The notes beneath the pieces were generated by a model that worked only from the letters and a program-made list of their open reading frames with translations, searched no databases and was not told the origin of the DNA. From NCBI RefSeq assembly GCF_032854445.1, contig NC_088302.1:39500191-39564190 (forward strand): a stretch of DNA of 64,000 nucleotides, given 5' to 3'. Shown here one piece after another: positions 12,726-29,300 of this stretch (position 1 is its first letter; each line of letters begins with the position of its first letter). Made by a program: the position numbers and the translations under genes. Source of the DNA: Liolophura sinensis. Taxonomy: Eukaryota > Mollusca > Polyplacophora > Chitonida > Chitonidae.

Positions 12726-15700
12726 GCACACATGTGAGGTGCAAATTTCATTTTGTTCAGGGTAATCCAAACAATGAATTGCTATCACATACAGTTCGAA
12801 CAGCTGATGTTGTCAATCTCACAGCCTTTTGTTGTTTGTTTTTCAATTATAGGATAGGACTGATGGCATACAAAAATTACAAGTGTATCTCAAGTTAAGT
12901 AAATTATGTCTGATAACTAAGATTACAGAAAAACCAAATGGCTGCCCTGCTTGGGAACATCTATGCATTACAATGTAACCAGATCATGGATGTGTAAAAC
13001 AAGGGGTTATGTAACAGCTTCACAAGTTACATGTCAAACAAAGACCATTTTTACCTTCTTTAGAACCAATTTATTTTCAGTCTTGGTTTTTTACTATTTT
13101 TTTGGATTTGTCATCATAGAGCCTAGTCCCTCAGTTTAAAAAAAAAATAATCTGCCACAAAATTTTACTTCAGCGAAATTTTTTGATGATGTTTGTGAAA
13201 ATGCATTTTATGGGTCTAATGAAGAAAAACTGAAATAATTAATTTACAAGTAATATTGCTACTGTTCAATCTAAGGACTAACAAGGCAGAGGTAAACCTA
13301 CTGCAGAAGGAGTTCCAAAAATATCAAATGGTCCAAAATTTATTTTAAAAATCCAATGAAGTTCTGAATTTTGGCATACATGTAACACTGATTTGGAAGG
13401 TTTTGCACTTTCAAACTGATTAACTACTCAGATTCAAGTGAAATGTTATGCTTACAAATTTTGAAAATTGAATTGGCCTGTTTACTCTAGACTACATAAT
13501 ACTTGTTTTCATTAATTGTTTCAAAAAATCAAATAAATAGGAATTCCTGACTCCAAGACTGCAGGATATGAAAAGGTTTCAGTTATTTGGTATAACAGCT
13601 TTTATTTTTTGAAATGAGGGAATATTTTAACAGCCTTCATTGTACATTTTATTGAGATATTTACAAGTTCTGATCAAATGATGATACGACTTGAAACAAC
13701 CTTTAAAGACCGTCAATTATCAACGTTGAATGTGTTAAATTTAGAATACATCATGGAATATCCAAAATACATACATGTAGAAAGAGATTCACTGGTTTCT
13801 GGGCAAGCTCAAGGACAAATATTATACCATAAGAGCCACAAACAAAATCCTTTACATATGTGGTCTTATACTCAATTCTAAATCAATCAAAAATTCAGAA
13901 AATTTTTTAACCAAAGAGAATGATAATCATGACTATTTTTTTTTTTTTTTGAGCTCATGATAACACCGTAAGCAAAGAATTTTGCAGCTGTGGCATACAT
14001 TAAATTAACATTTTTGAAAAAGACATGACTTAAGTACAACTGATTTATGAAACTAAGACGTAGTCATGTGTGCTAAAATTAACACATCTATCAACACCTT
14101 ACTCCCTATCATATCAATGAGCACTTCATCATTTCCCACAAGCAGCTGCATCAAGAGCTTTATCTTGCATTGAGTATTAATACAAACTTTTACTCAGTCA
14201 ACTGTTTCTCAGAATGAACATACTGTATTAAAATTGATGTTTATGAAGTATATGATCCAAGGATAAAGCTCAAGGCTACAGAATGCCTGTTGCACTCAAA
14301 CTTCCCATTATATACACACACATACACTCATTCACCCGGGAGACCTGAAAAAACACAATCAGGATTAAACATTTCAACCAACAAATTAAAACAATGAAAC
14401 AATTAATTTTAACAATTAATGAAAACACACCAATTTTAAACCAAGTAAAATTTACTCAATGTACATTCTTCATCATGATAACTATTAAAATGTGACACAT
14501 TGAAGGATCCATACGAAATATTTCACAACTAGAAACATCTTGAAGATAAAGACAGAAAATATTCCAAGTTGAGAAAAGTGAATCAGTGTGTGCTTTTCGC
14601 TATCATTTGATTGACAATGTAGAAAGAAACTCCCAAAAACTGTGATTTTTAAAAAGAAAGTATTGAGCATTCCTCGATAATTTGAACACCATAATGCTTT
14701 CAACAGACAACTTCTTACATTTTTCTCCTTAAGAAATTATCCTGAAGTATAAAGATCGGCCTTTAATACAAATTTTGAAGTGACTGACTTGTATTAACCA
14801 AAATCCCAGTTATAAAGTGATTTAAATAAATGCACAAATGCAAAGCTGGATAAAAAAAAAAACAGTTGGCCTATAAACCAACAATCAGAGAAAATTAACT
14901 TATTCAGCACATTCTGTTTCACTTTTTCAACCTACATGAATATACACTTAATCACTTTTCAAAATTTACATGTCCGAAAGATCCTTCAATCTCCACTACA
15001 TGGAACAGATCACAAGACAAAGCTTTGGTCACAAAACTTGTCAAAACGCAAACATTCACTACTGTGCCCTCAAACTTAGTAAAGGGTTTGAATTTTTTCG
15101 TCAAGAATGCAGTAAATTTCTAGCTCAGTTTTGTATAAGACTACTGAATCAAGTGGATAGTTTGTCGAATGTATACCCTCGTCCAGACTTGGAAACATGA
15201 AAGAATTAATTTTCGTAATAGCATGTTCTTATAAAGCTGCTTTGATATGAACTTTACATCCTGAATTGTCTGAAAATCTTCACCGGAAAAGTGTGTGGAC
15301 TAATATATATATATATATCATATTCTGGTTTATTTGTATATTTTGTATTTGTATTCAATTTTTCTTGGAATGGTTGTTCACACTGTCTTTCCAGAAAAGA
15401 TACTTTACAAGCCTGAAGATACAGTCTGCACCAAATCATTGAAGTCCAGCCATAAAATGTACAGATATCATTATACACAAAGAGATTACTTTCCTGAAAT
15501 TTGGATCCTTGGGCATTTTTATTACGATTTTGATAATGTTTCCTACTTTCTAAATTTTACTCTCAATGGTAATTTCTTAACATGCCCATTATGTTTCAGT
15601 AGCCAAAATACAAGGAAAAAACAATTCCCTACCATGTATTCTATTTCTTCTGACAGGCTTGGGTTATGTCCACCCAAGTATTTTTTTTTTAAGATAAAAA

Positions 15701-15891
15701 GGGATTTTTTTTTCTTCCTGTTTTTCCTTTCAATGCTCCTGTGTACATGTTCCTGATGCCTTAGACTTCAACCAACTTACACACTGATCATTCACAACAA
15801 AGACAGACAGGCATAACACCTTTTGAGCCAAAGAGTTTCAAAAAACCGAAAGACCTACCTCCTCTGCGGATTCTCTTCAAACATTCTATAT
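12726..15891. other. non-coding stretch downstream of the ankyrin gene
   Basis: No supportable exon. A short (TA)n run lies at about 15303-15318. On the minus strand an AATAAA (15518-15523) lies some 370 bp past the ankyrin stop codon and could be its polyadenylation signal. Confidence 0.4.
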
Positions 15892-20173
<4,282 letters not shown>

Positions 20174-20744
20174 TTATAAACTTTAACTATCTATTGATAC
20201 AATATCTCGAAAGATAACATAAAATACAACACAGATAAATAAGAAAACCTTTCACGCCGAGATCAACATCATCTTCCTTCTTTGCCACACATGTTTATTT
20301 GTGTATCTCAGTTCTCCACTGATGCGGTAGAATGGAGACTATTACTACCAATGGAAAAATAGCTCGAACAGCCCCAGGTGCGCGGAGAGCCATGGATTTT
20401 TCAAAACAAGTACCATGTGATATACTCGAGATTAGCGCGGGATTTGAATAAATTTGGGTCATAGATTTGGTCACGTGAGAAAACAGACGACACGAACAGC
20501 ATGTAAAAAAATGAGTTGACAGGCATCAGTGAACTGAGTAAGATATGCACCCCCATTGATCAGAACTAGTTTTAATCATGTAGGCTGTATACAGAAATGA
20601 TTGTTGTCTCCTGGTATTAACCCGGGGCCCCTCCACTTTAATACCACGTTGACACGTCATTGGTTTTTTGTATAATTCTGTTTCGTTTTGTTGTTGTTGT
20701 AAAAGTCAGTATGTAGACACTGTCTTAAAAGAATGTACATGCCA

Positions 20745-22062
20745 AATAGACTTATCAAATATCACAATATCTGCTGCAAGTTCTGGTCAGAAAATTCAGA
20801 AAATGACATAATTTACTGAGTACACCGACAGTACAATTTCCCTTTTCGCAATTCTACGGCTAGCTTTATGACAATCTAGTCCTCCCAACTGCTTCCAATG
20901 TGTCGCATCGATGGTGAGCCACAATTAACGCATCTTCACACTTGCATTAAAACTTCCCTAGCGTAAATCTATGTCAACCGGGTGGTCCCCATAATCACTT
21001 AATTGAGTCTTGCAGAATCAAAAATGATCCATGACAACTGCACAAATTCACAAAAATAAATAGATTTTCAAACACCACACTCACTGTGGCCGCCATCTCG
21101 TTCCGATGGTTGTACACACAAGTCATGTGATTGATGTCTGATGTGAGTGCAGAAAAAATAAGGTCATTCAAGGAAGATAATACCTATGGCAATCATTATA
21201 ACAGCACTAGGCAAGTCTAATCGTCCACTTGGGTGGTTCACTCCTCCTCACATCAGATGGCGCTAATTGCTTCAGTCTTGTTCGTTCTCGCAAGTGATCA
21301 AAATGGTGACAGACAGCTCACGGCCATAGTGGAGGTAATGTCTGAAAATGCATTTATTTTGTGAATTTCAGCAGTGGTCATGGTTCGTTTTTGGTTCTGC
21401 AAGATTCAGAACAGGTCAGCTGATTGTGGGCTGACATGGATTTACGTCAGGGAAGTTCTAATGCACATGTGAAGATGTGGTAAATGTGGCTTATCGTCCT
21501 TTCGGCACATTAGAAGCAGTTTCTCCCTGTAACTCTGCCAACACTTTGTGTTGGTCGATTTCAGAGTTACATTCTGCAACTAATGTAGGCTTAATTTTTA
21601 TATTTATTTTCTCAGCAGGGAGAAGTTTCTTTTCAATAAGGTAGGCCAATGACCAAACAATATGTGGGTTTTACTAAGACTATATATAGAACCATTTGGA
21701 GCATATCTTTGATGCAGCGCCCTAAGTGCTTTACTGTGATCTCGCCTACTGCCAGGTTAAAGCATAGCAATGTGGTTGGACTAGACTGTTATTTTGTTAA
21801 GTAAATTTCCCTTGACTTGGCTTATTTTGGTGCACAACATTCATGCTTCCTATAAAAAAGGACTATTGTCCACTGAAATAAAGAACCAGTTCTATGGTAA
21901 ACAAGGTAAGACAATGACTAGTCTGAATAACATTAAATGTATGCTTTAATCTAGAGTTAACACGCTCAGTGAGTCAGTGGGGAGAAGTCAATCCACACAG
22001 CTTGTCATTAGGCTTATCACAATACCTGCTGTAAATTCTAGTCAGAAAATTTGGGCTACTTT
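20745..22062. repeat. dispersed direct repeat pair
   Basis: A block of about 50 bp at about 20750-20800 (CTTATCA..CACAATATCTGCTGCAAG..TCTGGTCAGAAAATT) recurs in the same orientation at about 22012-22060 with some differences. The two copies flank the long inverted repeat and may mark an element or segmental duplication. Otherwise 21523-23318 shows no gene. Confidence 0.5.
20887..21522. repeat. long inverted repeat in the divergent intergenic region
   Basis: The left arm, about 20887-21092 (from AACTGCTTCCAATGTG to CACTGTGGCCG), is matched in inverted orientation by the right arm, about 21321-21522 (CGGCCATAGTG to CACATTAGAAGCAGTT). The arms are about 205 bp with scattered differences and the spacer is about 228 bp. 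It lies between the ankyrin gene (minus, start 20161) and SNX25 (plus, start 23355). It could be a foldback or long-TIR element, or a duplicated promoter block. CATAGTGGAG|GTAATG at 21325-21340 is a possible 5' donor for a non-coding SNX25 first exon. Confidence 0.8.
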
Positions 22063-23354
22063 AATAGTTATGCCATTGACATTGTTGCCAGGGTACGGTC
22101 ATGTACCTGTTCGTACATACCTAGTAAATGAGCTCTCACAGGTGAACTTGGGGGGAAACTTTGTCGTTAGTCTTTACCTCTCTTAAAGAAGGCATTTATG
22201 AAAATCCTGTGCTTTTGATTCATGCAGCTAAATTTCCTTAAATAAGACCACTTTGGTGACATTGAACTCCATGTTAGAGAAAAAGACTGTACAGAGCAAC
22301 TTATATTTACATGTAGGTTTTTAAACTGGTTTGAAATAATCCGATTATATACCTTTAACACTCTGATGTATAGTATATTAAAAATATTTTTTTTCAAATT
22401 TTAAGAAATCAACTGAAACCAACTGATTACTACCTTGTGCAAACTCTTTTAAATCGGCTCATTCTTTCTGAACTGAGAACATTTACTTCATCAAAGATCT
22501 ATTAACATTTGCACTCAGTTTTCACAGAGGGCGATGTCTTACTTTTTCTACTGTTTTCCAGAAAATAGTTGTTGCTGTTGCAACATACTAGTACCACACA
22601 ACATGATTCACTAGACAACGCCTCACTTGTCAAATCTCACAGTTTCACGCACAAGAAAACTGGCAAATCTTGCATTTTGTCATGGCTGCTATTGCGTGAC
22701 ATCCAAAATAATTTAGTGGACTTCTGTTATGGCATAGACAGTGCTGCCATCTCATACCACAGTATGGATCAAAGGAATTTGTGCGCTCAGTGAATTATGT
22801 TGTTGGCAATGTATGTACAGAATGTCCAGTGACTTTATGCCTTTATAATGGTGAAGTTAAAATTAAGAAAATGATACCAAAGAGACCCCACCCCACCATA
22901 AGGTCTGATATATAATAATGACAAAACACTGTTTTTCTTGAGGAAGTTGCAATATATGGCTGATGTTAGTGACTGACTAACAAATTGTGAATTTTCAAAT
23001 GATGATTTCTTTATATATACACTGATTGAAATGAACAGAAATTCAGCTGAAAGAAAGTTGATTCTGATTAACCTTTCATATCACTATAAAATAAGGCAAT
23101 TCAGGTTGCATCAATGTTTCTGATATTCTGTCCAAATTAGCATTGCATGTTTTGTGAACACAAAATGCTTATGTGAAATTGAAATGTACATGTATGTGTT
23201 GAAATTTTGTTCCCCTTTCTGATGTACATGAAGATCGACAAAGTGAAAACTATGTAAATGTGCCTTAATTTTTTTTCTTGTACTTAATACTTTGTTGTTT
23301 ACATCTTTCTGTTTTTAGTTGCCAGGGACATAGTGCACAGTAGTTACTGACAAA

Positions 23355-26300
23355 ATGAAGTTGTCAGTGATTGTCGGAGTTGGGGTAGCTGTGGGGGCAG
23401 TGTTGTTTCACTTCTCCCTGCTGAGACTGGCTGTTATCACAGCACTCTACCTGACAGTATGTGCCCTGGGTGTGTGGTGGGGGATGTCATGGACCTTGGT
23501 CAGGGGCAAGACTTACTGCCCACCTCCTGCCGTTAAAGATGTAAGTGCGGTGAACAAGCTGCTCAAGAGTTTGATGGTAAGTGCCACGTGCTGATTCCAA
23601 ATCATTTCCTTATGGGCTGTGGGTGTGTGTGTTAGTTTTTAGCTAAACTTGTACCTCAAGTGTTTTATTGTATTATGGCTTTTAAAAATATTTTAAAATC
23701 TTAGTTCACCACAAGCATTTGGGGGCTATTTCTTTTTCATGTATGTATATACCATATTATAAACACATTACTTTGTGTCCTCCTGTCATAGGTGGAAATT
23801 AAGGTTTGGTAGCAATCTGCGGATGGTTGTGAGTTTCCCCAGATCTCTGCTCAGCTTCTTCCCACCATAATGCTGAGTACGGCGTTAAACACTAATCAAA
23901 TAAATGAATAAGTTATTATACATATCAGTGTATGTGTCTTACCAGACATATTTATGTAATTTGTTTTTTTTGTCTGTGCTAGCATCTTAGCAGCTAGGAA
24001 CCAGTTTAGCTGATTATAACATTTTTTATATGAGCAGGAGTCCAAGGCCAATGCCATTCCTGACCAGAGGAAGGTTGTGATTTCCAGAAGCATGGACCTG
24101 GCTATCCAGGAAGTCTTGGACCTGATCCAAAGAGACTTTATCCTCAGCTGGTATTCAGAGCTCGGCAAGGATGAAAAAAACTTCACTACTCTGATACAGT
24201 AGGTCTTCTGTAACTGCACTCTGTAATGTGTGTACGTCGATAAAGTATCTCACATAAAGTTTAAAAAGTATATACGTTTTGTATTTTTGTGATGATGCAT
24301 AACCGAGTTATCAGTAGGAGCTTGCTTTGTTGATGCTGAACTTAAATCCTTTATCGGGGAACTCCCTAGGGGAAGTGGTTAGCCTGCCTTCCACAAACCT
24401 GCAAATGATTGTGTTTCTTCCTTAAGTTCTGCCTGGTTTCCTCTCACCATAATGCTGGCCGCCGTTGCATAAGTTAAATATTCTTGCATACGACGTAAAA
24501 CACCAAGGAAATAAATAAATTCTCAAACTTTTGGTTTGATCGTTGTTTCATGCCCCACTTAAATATTTTTCTCTTGTATAACTGCCGTAAGATTTATGAG
24601 TTGATTCTGAGATAGTTCGGCTCAGCACGGATGTTTCATATATTGAGATATGCTGCTTTTTATTGTCCCTATTTATTTTCCTTTTAGGAATGAAACATGG
24701 TTGGTGATAGAGGAATTAAGTAAGCGTCTGTCCAACATTGACTGGGTGAAGTTCATCACTCAGTCTGTCGTCTCTACTCTGTACACTCACTTCAGAGATA
24801 TCAGATTTGCTGCCAGACGGTGGGTGTTAGCTATTTACCTTCTGTTTCCATTTTGTGTGGACTTTACAGACTAGACTTTCCACTAAACATTCAAAGCATG
24901 GCTCGGGTGCTGATGGTATATTAAAAGTTAGGATTAACTGACTTCTTTTTGTCAGCTATTTTCAGTGCACCAGATTTTGGTGAATCCACTTGTTTTTTAT
25001 TTTCTTAATTTGAAAAATACATTTACCCTGGAAAAGAATGGTCTTTTCTCAACCTGGGAGACATCGATATCATGTGGTTGAAAAATCTTTTGTCATTGTG
25101 AAATTTGAGAGATTTACTGTTTGAAACTCATAAATGCAGACATTTTAAAATTTTTTAAATGTTGTAAAATTTGAATTTTACTTGCAAGGTTCCCATTTTC
25201 CTGTGTGACTGAATGCTTACAGAACGAAAGAAGTAGAAAGTCAGCCCAAGTTCATTCTCCATCCCTGTATGGAGAGTGAAGACAGCCAGACAGAGTTTGT
25301 GAGAAAGATCTGTGATGTTCTGTTGGTGATTCTTCTGCCCACTCGCTACTCTACCCTACCTAGTGCCAGACATCTTCTGCGTGAAATCCTCACATTGTCA
25401 GGTAAGGAATCCACAGTTTATCACGCTAGTTTTTTAGTGCATGTATCTAAGGTATGACCTGAACTGCATGTAGATAGTTCAGATTGTAGTGTTCTATTAC
25501 TGCCATAACTGTGACATATGAATGTGATTTTGGCAACACCACTACAATGTTTTTAAGTCACCGTAATTGTGATGATCAGTAATTCAGACCCAGTTATTTT
25601 CATCCCATCTTGTGCACTGTTTGTCCATGGCTGTATGATATTACCACTGTAGACCACCTGGTTTATAATGTGTATTTAAATAAATTTATGTAAATTTTCA
25701 AATTTTTTTCAAATTTTAAATTGTGGTAGTGCAGCCCACTATATCTCCATATGATATAGATATAATCTAGCTGGTTTGTGACCTGGACATTATTCTTGTA
25801 GCATTTTAGCCCATCATATGAAATTTCTATATATTAACCCTCCAAATCTGTGATTGATTCACCTTTTTATTACCATTCTAATGATTAATCCAGAAGATTT
25901 ATGATTTTTTAGTATGACGTCACCATTTGGTAGTGTTTCAGCCAACCATATCTTTGGTTTGTGACCCAGACTACATAAACCAGAAGCTCTTGGATTATCT
26001 GGAATACAGGGAGAAGTTATCTGAGGACACACGAAAGACTTATACCTATGCTGCTACATACGAGGACTTCATGAAAATGATAGAGAAATGTGAAGACATA
26101 GAGCATCTCAAGCAAATCAGGTAACTGAGAGGACATACAGCTCCTCAAGCAAATCAGGTAACTTAGAGGACATAGTGCACCTCAAGTAATTCAGGTTACT
26201 GAGAGGGAGTAGAGCTCCCCAAGCAAATCAGGCAACTGTGAGGACATAGAGCTCCCGAAGTAAATCAGGCAACAGAGGACACACAGCTCCTCAAGTAAAT

Positions 26301-29300
26301 CACATAACTGAGAGGACATAGAGCACCTCAAGTAAATCAGGTTACTGAGAGGACATACAGCTCCTCTAGTAAATCAGGTAATTGGGAAGACATACAGCTC
26401 CTCAAGTAAGTCAGGTAACTGGGAGGACATTGAGTACCTGAAGCAAATCAGGTAGCTAGATAGCAGGAGATAGAGCACCTCAGGCAAATCCATTAACAGA
26501 TAGGACATACACCTTCAAAAGCAAATCCGGTAACTGAGAGGACATAGAGCACCTCAAGAAGATCAGGTAACTCGGAGAACATAGAGCTCCTCAAGCAGAT
26601 CAGGTAACTCAGAGGACGTGGAGCACCTGAAACAAATCAGGAAGCTAGATCAGGTAGCTTAAGCTAGATAAGCTAGACATAGAACACCTCAAATAATCCA
26701 GGTGGTTACATAAAAGCCTAATTAATGATTAGCAGCCTGCCATAAGTTGTCATAGTCAATGATAAAGTGGGGTCAAAGTTCCCAAGAGATACCGTAAATG
26801 ACCTAAAATTTCGTCCAAGATTAATTGCTCATGTTTACAGATTCTGGGAGTTCTGTTGATTTTAGAAAGGTGCTTTGAGTGGTATTTGGAAGGTAGGATG
26901 ATATCCTACTGGAGAAATGTAAATTTTAGCACCAGAGATAATATCTCATGACATTTATTTGCCTCCAGCAATGCTCTTTTGTGGTTGAATTTTTAGGTCA
27001 TTTAAGGTATACGAGTTAAGGAAGGCTGCTTTTTATTAATGAAAACAATGATGCCCAAATCATAATGTTGATATTCCTACCATTGATGTCCATTTTGTTG
27101 CAGATTTAACATTATCACAGAAATCATGCAAGCCACAACAATCAGCAACCTGAAAAGAGCTAAAGGAATAGATACAGGTATAGTAACCTTAACCTCTGAT
27201 TTTGATGTCTTAATGTGCACCGAGTCTCAAATATCCTGAATGTAGCAAAATGAGTTAATAAATAATGAGTTAATAAAGTCAGTTGAGTAACAGTAACATT
27301 TTTTTTCGTTGTCTTTTTCTGTAGGTAAGGCTACCTCTCCGAAGGGTACAGCTAAAGGTGATCTTCTAAAAGCCAGGAATCTGAAGCGGTACATCAATCA
27401 GGTCTGCCAAGCAGTTATTTTGTAATTTGTTTTCCACACATGATATTGTCTCGTTCTCCTACAATTATCTTGTTCTCCTACAATTGTCTTGTTCTCCTAC
27501 AATTGTCTTGTTCTCCTACAACTGTCTGACTACTATGCATACATGCCCTTTTTACCAGTGTAAATATTTCATTTCACTTAAAGTTTGGCCTGTAGAAAGC
27601 ACTTTCAGAAGCACATATAGCCCTTAAAATGATACTTTTCATACCAACACAAGTTTTTCTGATAAGAAATAAATCAGACCTCACAAAATACTCGTAAGTG
27701 GCCCTAAAAAGTGGATGAATCAATTAGAATCGAGCAATATTTTTCATTTGAAAAGAGTTTAACTTTATATGGAATACAGTCTACCTTTCATTTTACTTCT
27801 TTTTAACATAAAGTTTCATCACAGATATCTTTGATTTATTTATTTATTAATTTGATTGGTGTTTTATGCCATACTCAAGAATATTTTACTTATGTGACGG
27901 CAGCCAGCATTATGGTGGGAGGAAACCCGACAGAGCCCGGAGGAAACCCTCGACCATCTGCAGGTTGCTGATATCTTTGATATTTGAAGGCTGTGTAGCA
28001 GTCATTTAAAGCAAATATATTGAATTTGTCGTATGGTTAAATTAACATATCACATCAGTTTCAGTTTGTTCACATCTGATATTGTTATATTAAGATTTAA
28101 TCTTTATTTTCATCTGAAGCTGACTGTGGCAAAGAGTCGCTGTGAGAAGCTGATCCACTCTCTGGGGGGTCCAGATTACAAGTACTACACAGAGAATGCT
28201 GATGTGGAGGGGGTCTTCCCTGGCCAGAAGGTAAACTAAATACTGTGTATTTATTTATTTATATGATGATACTGAAAGAAGGTTTGTTGTCTAACACCAT
28301 ACTCAAGAATCCTTCCCTTTAACGGTAGCAGTCAGTTTTATGGGTGGAAGAAACCATTGTAAACCATCTGCCCTTGGCAAGTTACTTACAAATGCAGATA
28401 TGTACAAGTGTTCTTTAATTAGACTGCACAAATAGCCCCACAAGAACTGCCAACTGCTTATTGTAACCAATGCTGCACAAGCAATTAGAGCGAGGAAGTC
28501 AATAAATTCCCATGGTCAGGATTGAACCTACACCTTGTGTTGCTTATCAGTTGAAACCAAGCACATTTATTTGTTTGGCCGTGACCCACTGCATAAAATA
28601 GATTGTATAGTTTACAAGATCACACCATGATGGCAGATTAGTCCATGCAATAAAGATGAAATCCAGGTTAAATCTCAAGCAGAGTGATATGTTAAAGTTT
28701 AGCCTTATATTTTCTCTGGTATTTATGTATGCCAGTAATTGTAACCCTTTGTATTTAGCATCTCATAGAAACACCATCAACCTAGTGTCCCGTGTGAATG
28801 GAGGGGTTTAAATTTGCAGTCATCGTCAGGGATGTGTAAATTGCGTTGCTGAAAAAATTAATTACAGTGCCGTAGTCTGAGTGATTAAAACATATTCACG
28901 TCATAAGTGAGAAAGCCTTAGTTCCAAGTCTGTCAAGCCCTAGGAATCATGGTACTTTTGCACTTCGCCCTCACCAGAAATAGATGTAAATACATGTAGA
29001 GCAAATACTGCTCAAACCACAGATGGATGTGACTGAGTGAGGTGTCCAGTCTCTTTGACATTTGTGTACCAGTGAGTCGGCACTATAAATATGTTACCAC
29101 TGTGACCAGCCTAATACAAAGACATCTGTGTGATAAGACTGTGGTTGTGTTGAAAACTACAAATTCTTAGGCTTCTTGTCATGTCTTTTCTCTGTTTAAT
29201 GAATATTCTTGTGGTCACGTTTTCACAGTTTTAATAGAAATGTTCTTGTGTTTCAGGGCAAGCCTTTCTCAGTTTTAATGAGTATGTTCTTGTGTTTCAG

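Noticed and set aside
15334-15756. 140-codon plus-strand frame
   Set aside because: AT-rich, Phe-rich composition typical of random open frames; no splice signals or homology.
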